Source: an uncultured beta proteobacterium (GTDB lineage: Bacteria > Pseudomonadota > Gammaproteobacteria > Burkholderiales > Burkholderiaceae_C). From it: 12,052 bases of DNA. The stretch covers positions 1-12,052 of the forward strand of contig CAIXMC010000063.1 of assembly GCA_903920405.1 (NCBI GenBank), read 5' to 3'. Position 1 is the stretch's first letter; every line of letters starts with the position of its first letter. Below, piece after piece: positions 1 through 6,277 of this stretch. Below the pieces are notes generated by a model. That model was not told the DNA's origin. It saw only the letters and a program-made list of their open reading frames with translations, and did not search any database. The position numbers and the translations under genes were made by a program.

Positions 1-146
1 AAGGAGATGGTCAACAATAAGTTGTGCATTTGGCTCGTCAGATTTGGGCGCACTGCGTCGTTACAAATCGCTTATGTGGCTGGGCCACTAGCATTGCATC
101 TTTAACTCTGCGGCCAAATGTGGAAGTTATTGTTGACCATATCCTA
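1..146. repeat. MITE-like imperfect inverted-repeat element
   Basis: A perfect 14-bp inverted repeat, ATGGTCAACAATAA at 7-20 and its reverse complement at 127-140, bounds this segment. Similarity continues inward (CATTTGGC near 28-35 pairs with GCCAAATG near 112-119) and outward to about 1 and 146 with a few mismatches. A smaller GATTTG/CAAATC pair lies inside. The element ends about 14 bp beyond the ubiB stop codon, so its transcript could fold into a long hairpin at the 3' end of that message. I see no transposase and no clear target-site duplication, and the left edge coincides with the window start, so the element may extend further. A small non-autonomous element (MITE) or REP-like repeat is the best guess. 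The symmetry is seen directly; the mobile origin is inferred. Confidence 0.5.
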
Positions 147-159
147 AGTGGGAAGCCGG

Positions 160-1728
160 TTAAAACGCTCTGATTCGTACGACCCATTGCATCACAACCA
201 GCCCTACAACAAATCCCACACCTCCATAAAGCAGCGCTTGCAAGAGTCTGTTGGTTCGTTTTTGCTCTTGTAGTAGCTCACGCAGTTCGGGGGCAGCCGT
301 TGCCGATGGTGGATGCGTCAGAAAATCGCAAAGCATGCGTGGTAACTGCGGGAGCAGCTTGGCATAGTGTGGGCCTTCGTTGCGCAATTCATCGATCAAT
401 TTTTTAGGGCCGAGTTGCCTAACCATCCACTTTTCCAGAAAAGGCTTGGCGGTGTGCCACAGGTCCAAATCAGGGTCAAGCTGACGCCCTAACCCCTCAA
501 CATTGAGCAAGGTTTTTTGCAACAAAACCAACTGTGGTTGAATTTCTACATGAAAACGTCTGGAAGTTTGAAACAAGCGCATCAACAATAACCCCAGCGA
601 TATTTCCTTGAGAGGGCGGTCAAAATACGGCTCACACACTGCGCGAATGGCTGATTCCAACTCGTCTGCGCGTGTACTGGCAGGCACCCAACCCGACTCA
701 ATGTGCAGTTCTGCCACACGTTTGTAGTTGCGCCGAAAAAAAGCTGTGAAATTTTGAGCCAGATATTCTTTATCCACTTCCGTCAATGTGCCCATGATTC
801 CGAAGTCAAGCGCAATATAGCGACCAAATGTGGCAGCATCAAGGCTGACCTGAATATTGCCGGGGTGCATGTCGGCATGAAAAAATCCGTCACGAAACAC
901 TTGTGTGAAAAAAATGGTGACACCTTCCCTGGCCAGTTTGGCAAGATCAACACCTGCCAACCGTAAGCGATCTACCTGACTGATGGGCACACCCTTCATG
1001 CGCTGCATCACAATCACGTCTGGAGCACAATAATCCCAACACATTTCAGGGATCAGTACCAAATTCAAGTCTTCCATATTGCGTCGCAGTTGAGCTGCAC
1101 TGGAAGCCTCGCGCACCAAATCCAGCTCATCGTGCAAGTATTTGTCAAATTCTGCAACCACCTCACGCGGTTTAAGGCGTTTACCATCTTCAGACAGGTA
1201 ATCCACCCAGACCGCCATCATGCGCAGTAACCCTAAATCTTTCTCGATGACTTTCAATATGTTGGGCCGCAAAACCTTAACGGCCACTTCACGTTGAAGT
1301 CCCTGCTTGTCTTTGAGAACCGCAAAATGAACCTGAGCAATAGAGGCACTCGCAACAGGAATACGTTCAAACGATACAAAAATATCATTCAGCGGCTTTT
1401 TGAATGCACGTTCAATCACGCCAATGGCAACTTCGCTTGGAAAAGGTGGCACTTGATCCTGTAGCTTGGCCAGTTCATCGGCAATATCAATCGGCAACAA
1501 ATCACGCCGCGTTGATAACACCTGCCCAAACTTGACAAAAATAGGACCCAATTTTTCCAAGGTCAGGCGAATACGTTGACCACGCGGCGCATCCAATTTT
1601 CGCCCGACCTTCAGTGTGCGTGCCAGGAAAGACAACCATGGCTTTTTGAAACTGGTCAATGCCAGTTCATCAATGCCATAACGCCACATCACCCACAGGA
1701 TGAATGATCCACGAAAAAACCGTATCAT
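160..1728 (-). CDS. ubiB: UbiB, ubiquinone biosynthesis ATPase/kinase-like protein
   Basis: This encodes 522 residues, close to the usual length of proteobacterial UbiB (about 525-550). UbiB is a membrane-associated atypical kinase/ATPase of the ABC1/ADCK/COQ8 family needed for ubiquinone (coenzyme Q) synthesis. Family hallmarks are present in order: the KxGQ motif as KFGQ at 66-69, followed by LSTRRDLLP; the alanine-rich nucleotide loop ASASIAQVH at 126-134; the VAVKV lysine at K151; the catalytic-loop equivalent HADMHPGN at 284-291; and the metal-binding LDFG at 307-310. The C-terminus has a short charged helix (about 482-495) and a hydrophobic anchor at about 497-517. The ATG at 1728 is the first start after an in-frame TAA 9 nt upstream. 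No Shine-Dalgarno sequence precedes it, which suggests coupling to upstream translation. The usual neighbour ubiE is not visible in this window. Confidence 0.96.
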   Translation of the reverse strand: MIRFFRGSFILWVMWRYGIDELALTSFKKPWLSFLARTLKVGRKLDAPRGQRIRLTLEKLGPIFVKFGQVLSTRRDLLPIDIADELAKLQDQVPPFPSEVAIGVIERAFKKPLNDIFVSFERIPVASASIAQVHFAVLKDKQGLQREVAVKVLRPNILKVIEKDLGLLRMMAVWVDYLSEDGKRLKPREVVAEFDKYLHDELDLVREASSAAQLRRNMEDLNLVLIPEMCWDYCAPDVIVMQRMKGVPISQVDRLRLAGVDLAKLAREGVTIFFTQVFRDGFFHADMHPGNIQVSLDAATFGRYIALDFGIMGTLTEVDKEYLAQNFTAFFRRNYKRVAELHIESGWVPASTRADELESAIRAVCEPYFDRPLKEISLGLLLMRLFQTSRRFHVEIQPQLVLLQKTLLNVEGLGRQLDPDLDLWHTAKPFLEKWMVRQLGPKKLIDELRNEGPHYAKLLPQLPRMLCDFLTHPPSATAAPELRELLQEQKRTNRLLQALLYGGVGFVVGLVVMQWVVRIRAF

Positions 1729-1808
1729 GTGGCTGACTTACGAGTGACTATGGCCCAGGCTTGCGCCAGAAATTGACGCAAACCTTTGAACAAGGTTTTG
1801 ACTGCCAT
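1725..1808 (-). CDS. Candidate 27-residue leader peptide overlapping the ubiB start
   Basis: A short frame begins at ATG 1808 and ends with TGA at 1727-1725, sharing ATGA with the ubiB start codon. This arrangement is typical of translational coupling. The peptide is basic and amphipathic (begins [18 protein letters not shown], ends TRKSAT). It has no recognisable domain. No Shine-Dalgarno sequence stands before its ATG (CGCCAACCAAC). It competes with the overlapping in-frame leader ORF at 1738-1836, which has the better ribosome-binding site. It may be an untranslated coincidence or the remnant of a longer upstream gene. Conservation of the peptide ahead of ubiB in related genomes would decide. 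Confidence 0.2.
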   Translation of the reverse strand: MAVKTLFKGLRQFLAQAWAIVTRKSAT

Positions 1809-1836
1809 GTTGGTTGGCGATAACAACAAAGAACAT
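1738..1836 (-). CDS. Candidate 32-residue leader ORF just upstream of ubiB
   Basis: An ATG at 1836 is preceded by GGAG (plus-strand positions 1844-1847) with a 7-nt spacer, the best ribosome-binding site in this stretch. The frame runs 32 codons (begins [11 protein letters not shown]) and stops at TAA 1740-1738, only 9 nt before the ubiB ATG and in the same frame as ubiB. The peptide has no domain I recognise. Because ubiB lacks its own Shine-Dalgarno sequence, ribosomes ending here could reinitiate on ubiB, making this a regulatory leader. It is not likely to be a lost UbiB N-terminus: UbiB homologues start near the annotated ATG. Evidence is limited to the ribosome-binding site and the spacing. 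Confidence 0.25.
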   Translation of the reverse strand: MFFVVIANQHGSQNLVQRFASISGASLGHSHS

Positions 1837-2185
1837 TCAATAACTCCAGACCTCTTCGGATTTTTTAAAAACATAACCTAATCCGTTGATTTTATTTGCA
1901 ACAGTTTCTTTTTGGACAATTAGCCATTTTGCAAACATTTTTATGTTGATTTAACTTCACTTTTCTCATCAAAATCTGTCCAAATTTCAGCCATGTTCCA
2001 TTGCTATTTCCGCGGATGTCTGAGTTTAGACTGAAGTTCCAGCCGATTTAGCGACACATTCTGTCGTTATCTCCTCTACAAATAGTCATTTTTCACTCCA
2101 AAACCCCCTTCATAATTATGGGTATGGGGTGCGATTCCAACTGATGTGGAGCAGCCAACACGGATACAAACAAGGAAAAGAGTTT

Positions 2186-2205
2186 AGACGAATTTATTCG
2201 TCTAT
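2186..2205. other. 8-bp stem palindrome, possible operator or weak terminator
   Basis: TAGACGAA, a TTTA loop, then TTCGTCTA form a perfect 8-bp stem, followed on the plus strand by TTTTAC. It could be a weak A+T-rich terminator, or a dyad operator for the GH94 gene about 270 bp downstream. No regulator gene is nearby to support an operator. Confidence 0.35.
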
Positions 2206-2210
2206 TTTAC

Positions 2211-2262
2211 TATTAAAAATATAGCTAACTACGCAAGCAGGACGGGCGCTAGAGGCCGATTT
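2211..2262. repeat. Dispersed intergenic repeat of Comamonadaceae type
   Basis: The stretch includes GCAAGCAGGACGGGCGCTAG followed by AGGCCGATTTG, preceded by an A+T-rich segment with ATAGCT. I recognise the form (AGCTnnnTGCGCAAGC..GGGCGCTAGAGGCCGATTT) as a repeat seen many times between genes in Acidovorax, Polaromonas and Rhodoferax type genomes. This is recollection rather than a search result. It contains no coding frame and lies between the inverted repeats at 2128 and 2342. Its function is unknown. Confidence 0.5.
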
Positions 2263-2416
2263 GTTATACAAAAAAACTCACTCAAGTTCGCGCAGCTTGA
2301 CCGGTGAAGATTGCCACATCTACATCACTTTGAATCGCACCCGCCCAAGGTGTGCGCGACCGCACCATCCACGTAGATAATATCCAGCCCTTGTGGGTCT
2401 TTACCCCGTTGCCTTG

Positions 2417-2446
2417 TTGAACGAAGGTAATAACCCAGGCTTTATT
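2417..2446 (+). promoter_or_regulatory. Possible sigma70-type promoter of the GH94 gene
   Basis: TTGAAC at 2417-2422 and TTTATT at 2441-2446 are separated by 18 nt. Each matches four of six consensus positions. The predicted transcript start would lie about 25 bp before the GTG. This is the best-placed candidate but weak. Confidence 0.25.
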
Positions 2447-2478
2447 TTTTAATGAACATAACCCTATAGGTATATTTT

Positions 2479-5406
2479 GTGAACACTACCTACATCACCG
2501 CCCGTTCGTCTTTGTCTTCGCCCTCTGCTGTATTGCGCAAAATTTTCGGTTCTTTATGCCGTGGTTGTTGCGATGCCGAGTATCTTGATTCTTCATGCAC
2601 CACTGTGGTGGGGGTATCTGGTTTGACTCAAACCGTCCCTGTGCTTCGGCGAATTTTGCGCGTTGTTGATTTGTCTCGCTTGCTGCTGGTTCATGAGAAG
2701 GCTGATCTTCTTTTGGCTTTTGATGCCGAGACTTCCCCCATCACCGCCTTCGCCGCCGAACCAGGCCAGCCTCCCTGTCTGTTGGAATTTGACGCAGAAA
2801 TCAATGACTTGGTGGCTTCCCTGTGCCGTGAGTCTGCACAATGGGCGGGCACACTAGACAACGAAGGTCAGCATATTCTTGACCCCCGCAACCCTATGCC
2901 AGGCCCTCATTTTGGGGTGAACTTGCTCGTCGGTGACCGCATTGGCTTTGATTTCCCCCTGCAAACAACCCCCAAGAGCGTGGTCGATGCCTTGGGGCGC
3001 GGCAGTTTTCGCAGTCATGCAGCCACTCAGGTTCTCGCTACGCGGTGGGATCTTCGGCAGGAAGAAAACGGTTTTCCGGCCAACCGTCAGTTTTATCTGA
3101 CTGAAGGGGGGCAGCAGTTCTTTTATTCAGGTTGGACGGGTGATGATCTTATTCATGCCCAAACGGTTCACCGTCCCAATGCCACCCGCATTTTGATGAC
3201 CACCCGCTGTGGTATTGATGTTCAACGGGACATTTTTCTGGCAGCCCAAGAGCCAGGCCTTCCCCTGGCTTGCGAAATTCAACAGATTACCTTGAAAAAC
3301 TGCAGCACTTCGCCCAGGCATCTTCGTTTGGTTTATACAGGCATGTTTGGCCCCTCCAAACCCGGGGCACTGATGGAAGATGTTTTGTACAGCAACATCA
3401 TCATGCAAGCCGGAATGCTTCGCCATGAAGATGGTTCAGTGTTGGCGCTGGCCCCCGATTACCATCCTCTGCAAGACAGGGACGACATCCGGTTTGTGGC
3501 ACTGACGGTTCATGGCAGGGAAGGGCGCGTGCGTGAGTTTGGAACGGATTACCGTGAATTTGTGGGTCAGGGTACTTTGGAGCACCCCGATGGCGTGGGT
3601 CGATTGTCCAATAGCTTGTCTCGCAAAGGGCCTGGTTTTTTTGCCTTGGCTACTCCTTTATTTTTGGAGCCTGGCGAGTCCATCACCCTGCTGAGTTTCA
3701 CGGGGCTGGTTTCGGCCAGAGGAACCCCCAACTTTGGAACGCACAGCTTGGCTGAACAGGTCACGGCTTTGCTGGCGCGCTACGATGGCCAAGAAGCTGT
3801 GAAGCATGCCATGCAAGAAAAAGAACAAGCCCTTGAGCGCCACAGTGCTTACCTGCGTTTTGAGACAAACAACACGCATTTCAATGCCTGGGCGAACCGT
3901 AACCTGCCTTTTCAGGTTTTCTATCAAACGTTTGTCAGCCGTTCTTTTGACCAGACACAGAAAGGTTACCGTGAAATTGGGTTTCGTGAGGTGCAGGACA
4001 TTTTTGCGAGCATGGCACCGTTTTGTGCCGAAGGTCGGTCAGACTTTATCGAAGGATTGTTGGGTCAATGGGCAGCGCAGGTGCATGGGTTTGGGTTTGC
4101 CAATCATAATTTTTACTGGGAGGGCAAAGAGCCAGGGCTTTGGTCTGATGATGCTCTGTGGCTGGTTCAAGCTGTGGCCAAATATGTCCATTTAACCGGT
4201 CGCATCGACTTTCTTGACAGGTCTTTTTCCATTGCAGGTAGCCACGGGTTGTCACGCCCGCTTTTTGAGACGCTGCAAGCCATCGTTCACTATTCGGGTC
4301 GTGTCTCGGTCGGTCGCCACGGTTTGCCATTGCTCGACAGGGCAGACTGGAACGATTGCCTCAAGGTAGATAAGGTCTTTCCCGATGGAGCAGCCAAGCA
4401 AGCCGCCTGGGAGTCCGGTCCAACCACACCATCTGAGGGCACTGAGAGCGTCATGAATGCCTTCCTGCTTAAACTGGCCGCCGATGATGTGGCTCGATTG
4501 GCGGATATCAAGGGCGATCAGGAATCTGCCCAATGGGCACGTGCCGTGTCTGCGGAAATGACACATGCCTGCCAAACCCATGCCTGGAAGGGCACCTGGT
4601 ATGCACGTTTATTGGTGAACCGTCCCAGTGCTCACCCTGTGGTAGGCGCACCTGGCGATGGTTTGGCTACTGATGGGTCTGACGGTAGTTTGTTCATCAA
4701 CAGTTTCAGTTGGGCTATTTTGTCGGGTGTGGCTGACGAAGCGCAAATTGCGGCCATGTACCCCTTGCTGGAGTCACGGCTGAAAACACCGCACGGTTAT
4801 CGTTTGGTCACCGCCCACGACTTGCGCCGCGTTGAACCCTCTGTGGCCAGTGCCGAGTATTTTCCGGGGGATCGTGAAAATGGGGCAGTGTTCAAACATG
4901 CCAGTCTGATGGCTGTTCTGGCGCTTTTTCAGGCAGCTTCCCAAGTGAAAGACATCACGCTTGCAGCAGCCATGAATGCCTCGGCATGGAACATGATTGA
5001 CCTGGCCGCGCCCTACCGCACGGTATCAGACCCCTACATTCTGGCAGGCAATCCCCGGTTTTGTACCCAGTACAACAACAGTGAGACCGGTGAAAACATT
5101 GGCCCCCTGCTCTCAGGCACGGCTTCGTGGTCCACACTGGCCTTGCGTCGCGGCTTTGGTGTTGAACTTAACCCTCAAGGTTTGCACCTTGACCCTCTTT
5201 TGCGCGAACAAGACGAGGAAGTTCGGGTCGATTTGACATGGCAAACCGAAACGTATCAAATCACCTACCGCAAGCCCCTGGGTTTTGTCCGTACCCAAGA
5301 CCATGCTCCAACAGTCACCGTCGATGGTCAAGTTTGGGCAGAGAGTATCATCCCACGCGTTGGAGCCAATACCGTTTGCTGCATCGAGGTCACTTGGTCA
5401 ATTTAA
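2479..5406 (+). CDS. GH94-type glycoside phosphorylase-like protein, substrate unknown
   Basis: This 975-residue cytoplasmic protein (no signal peptide, no membrane segment) resembles the GH94 family, formerly GT36, which reversibly phosphorolyses beta-glucosides such as cellobiose, chitobiose or beta-1,2-glucans to sugar 1-phosphates. Residues about 140-420 form the predicted N-terminal beta-sandwich (FPANRQFYLTEGG at 199-211, VYTGMF at 285-290). The (alpha/alpha)6 barrel then carries GFREVQDIF at 501-509, WSDDALWL at 555-562 and DRADWNDCLK at 620-629; the last contains the family's catalytic general acid. GDRENGAVFKH (797-807) and LLSGTASW (877-884) match the phosphate-binding His and Gly-Thr positions of cellobiose phosphorylase. 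Residues 1-125 are an extension I cannot assign. The length exceeds cellobiose phosphorylase (about 800) and suits cellodextrin- or oligoglucan-type members; GH149/GH161 are alternatives. The start is GTG with a weak AGG site. No sugar transporter or phosphoglucomutase gene adjoins it. Confidence 0.85.
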   Translation: MNTTYITARSSLSSPSAVLRKIFGSLCRGCCDAEYLDSSCTTVVGVSGLTQTVPVLRRILRVVDLSRLLLVHEKADLLLAFDAETSPITAFAAEPGQPPCLLEFDAEINDLVASLCRESAQWAGTLDNEGQHILDPRNPMPGPHFGVNLLVGDRIGFDFPLQTTPKSVVDALGRGSFRSHAATQVLATRWDLRQEENGFPANRQFYLTEGGQQFFYSGWTGDDLIHAQTVHRPNATRILMTTRCGIDVQRDIFLAAQEPGLPLACEIQQITLKNCSTSPRHLRLVYTGMFGPSKPGALMEDVLYSNIIMQAGMLRHEDGSVLALAPDYHPLQDRDDIRFVALTVHGREGRVREFGTDYREFVGQGTLEHPDGVGRLSNSLSRKGPGFFALATPLFLEPGESITLLSFTGLVSARGTPNFGTHSLAEQVTALLARYDGQEAVKHAMQEKEQALERHSAYLRFETNNTHFNAWANRNLPFQVFYQTFVSRSFDQTQKGYREIGFREVQDIFASMAPFCAEGRSDFIEGLLGQWAAQVHGFGFANHNFYWEGKEPGLWSDDALWLVQAVAKYVHLTGRIDFLDRSFSIAGSHGLSRPLFETLQAIVHYSGRVSVGRHGLPLLDRADWNDCLKVDKVFPDGAAKQAAWESGPTTPSEGTESVMNAFLLKLAADDVARLADIKGDQESAQWARAVSAEMTHACQTHAWKGTWYARLLVNRPSAHPVVGAPGDGLATDGSDGSLFINSFSWAILSGVADEAQIAAMYPLLESRLKTPHGYRLVTAHDLRRVEPSVASAEYFPGDRENGAVFKHASLMAVLALFQAASQVKDITLAAAMNASAWNMIDLAAPYRTVSDPYILAGNPRFCTQYNNSETGENIGPLLSGTASWSTLALRRGFGVELNPQGLHLDPLLREQDEEVRVDLTWQTETYQITYRKPLGFVRTQDHAPTVTVDGQVWAESIIPRVGANTVCCIEVTWSI

Positions 5407-5485
5407 AGGAAATCCTATTGGGCGAGATGCGTATTGCAACGAGATTCGACTATTTTTTCAACCTTTTAATGCGTGAGTTAAATCA

Positions 5486-5944
5486 ATGAAAATTATCAAT
5501 TTTTTTAAAACTGTTGCTGTTGCTTGTTTGATGACAGGTGCTGTTTGGGCAGCCGATCAAGGCAATGCCGCCGAGGCTGAGGCCATGGCCAAAAAAGCAG
5601 TGGCCTACATCAAGGCCAATGGCCCTGAAAAAGCAGCACAGGAATTCACCAAGGGCACGACCTTCAAGGATCGTGATCTCTACATTGCCTACACTGACCT
5701 GAGTGGCAACGTGCTGGGTCATGGCGGCAATCCCAAGCTCGTTGGTAAAAATCTGGTCGGTTTGAAAGACCCCGATGGCAAGCCTTTCTTTCAGATGCTG
5801 GTTGATTTGGCAAAAACCAAAGGCAAAGGCTGGTCGGAAGATTACAAGTTTCTGAATCCTGTCACCAAGAAAATCGAAAACAAGGCCATGTATGTGGAGC
5901 GCGTGGACGGCAACTGGATTGGGGTTGGCATTTATAAAAAGTGA
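5486..5944 (+). CDS. Secreted single Cache domain (sCache_2) protein
   Basis: The 152-residue product starts with a classic Sec signal peptide (basic MKIINFFK, hydrophobic AVACLMTGAV, cleavage probably after VWA at 20-22 or one residue later), so the mature protein should be periplasmic. Residues 28-151 match the small Cache type found free or in chemoreceptors: an N-terminal helix (AEAMAKKAVAYIK), DLYIAYTDLSGNVLGHGGNP (64-83), LVGKNLVGLKDPDGKPF (85-101), GWSEDY (115-120), NPVTKK (124-129) and a terminal VGVGIY-like strand (IGVGIY, 145-150). Such domains bind small ligands, often carboxylates, but the ligand here cannot be read. There is no transmembrane or signalling domain, so any signal must pass to a partner; the chemoreceptor gene 333 bp downstream is the obvious candidate. 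It begins 79 bp after the GH94 stop and may share its transcript. Confidence 0.9.
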   Translation: MKIINFFKTVAVACLMTGAVWAADQGNAAEAEAMAKKAVAYIKANGPEKAAQEFTKGTTFKDRDLYIAYTDLSGNVLGHGGNPKLVGKNLVGLKDPDGKPFFQMLVDLAKTKGKGWSEDYKFLNPVTKKIENKAMYVERVDGNWIGVGIYKK

Positions 5945-5950
5945 TTCTTA

Positions 5951-5972
5951 ATCGCTTAAAGCGATAAGTTTT
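5951..5972 (+). terminator. Weak hairpin terminator after the Cache gene
   Basis: ATCGCT, loop TAA, AGCGAT (5951-5965) form a 6-bp stem 7 bp after the Cache stop codon, followed by AAGTTTTCT. The stem is short and the T-run is offset by two or three bases, so termination would be partial. Confidence 0.4.
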
Positions 5973-5978
5973 CTACGT

Positions 5979-6005
5979 TAAAAATTGTACCCAATTCGGC
6001 TCTAA
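5979..6005 (+). promoter_or_regulatory. Possible sigma28 (FliA) motility promoter
   Basis: TAAAAATT, an 11-nt spacer, then GGCTCTAA resemble the FliA consensus TAAAGTTT-N11-GCCGATAA. Six of eight and five of eight positions match, with exact spacing. Chemoreceptor genes are often in the flagellar sigma28 regulon. It lies about 270 bp before the mcp start, which is long, so this is only a candidate. Confidence 0.25.
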
Positions 6006-6205
6006 CGCGCTCTGGTATTGCGTTGTCTGCTATGTTTTTTGAAATTATTAGGTAGGGAATTTATTGTTAGTCACTTAACTGTTGCAACGACAAACAACAA
6101 CGCCAGGCAGAAAAAGACACGATTTCATATAACCATTTTGGTGAAACGGATTACTGAAAGGGATCGTTGGTACGAAGGACAGAGTCGTCTTCAACGTGGG
6201 CATAG

Positions 6206-6237
6206 CCTAATCTCCTAATATCCTCATATCCTAATGT
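6206..6237. repeat. Four tandem 8-bp repeats (CCTAATNT)
   Basis: CCTAATCT, CCTAATAT, CCTCATAT and CCTAATGT follow each other without gaps, 40 bp before the mcp start codon. They may be protein-binding iterons or a slippage-prone repeat in the 5' untranslated region. The frame of mcp is not affected. Confidence 0.75.
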
Positions 6238-6277
6238 TGAGGCGTGATTTATCCCACTCACTTGAAAGGATAAGTTT

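Larger units (their letters stand above)
2128..2342. repeat. Inverted-repeat pair, possible relic of an insertion sequence
   Basis: GGGTGCGATTCCAACTGATG starting at 2128 recurs in inverted orientation ending at 2342, where the minus strand reads GGGTGCGATTCAAAGTGATG. About 21 of 24 positions agree. The copies bound 215 bp that contain no transposase frame. The motif is reminiscent of the multiple end repeats of some IS21-family elements (ATTCCAA followed by TGAT), but that is from memory and uncertain. No target-site duplication is visible. The observation is the symmetric repeat; the IS-relic origin is inference. Confidence 0.4.
1837..2478. other. Gene-poor intergenic region with degenerate repeats
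   Basis: About 640 bp separate the divergently transcribed ubiB and GH94 genes, with stops in all frames and no convincing gene. The part near ubiB is A+T-rich. On the minus strand it contains a weak promoter-like pair: TTGTCC (1919-1914) and TAAAAT (1894-1889), but with a long 19-nt spacer. Small hairpins occur at 2052-2066 (CGACA/TGTCG) and 2186-2205. The right half holds a pair of inverted repeats (2128-2151 and 2319-2342) enclosing a Comamonadaceae-type dispersed repeat, described separately. The region looks like a graveyard of small repeats and also carries both promoters. Confidence 0.6.
5945..6277. other. Long leader/intergenic region ahead of the chemoreceptor gene
   Basis: These 333 bp separate the Cache gene from mcp and hold no convincing gene. 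They contain a small hairpin after the Cache stop, a sigma28-like motif, an 8-bp palindrome GTTGCAAC (around 6081) and four 8-bp tandem repeats just before the ribosome-binding site; the first two and the repeats are listed separately. The length suggests that the two genes are controlled separately or that the mcp message has a long 5' leader. Confidence 0.6.

Noticed and set aside
703..966. 87-codon plus-strand frame inside ubiB
   Set aside because: Fully antisense to intact UbiB motifs, with no recognisable domain.
1738..1836. ubiB considered as interrupted by a nonsense codon, with this frame as its lost N-terminus
   Set aside because: The 32-codon sequence does not resemble UbiB and known UbiB proteins begin near the ATG at 1728, so the gene appears intact.
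2325..2443. Minus-strand frame containing DIIYVDGAVAHTLGG
   Set aside because: It looks protein-like but is under 40 codons, has no start codon or ribosome-binding site, and overlaps the inverted repeat; at most a gene remnant.
6206..6237. Tandem repeats considered as a CRISPR array
   Set aside because: Units are 8 bp with no spacers and there are no cas genes.
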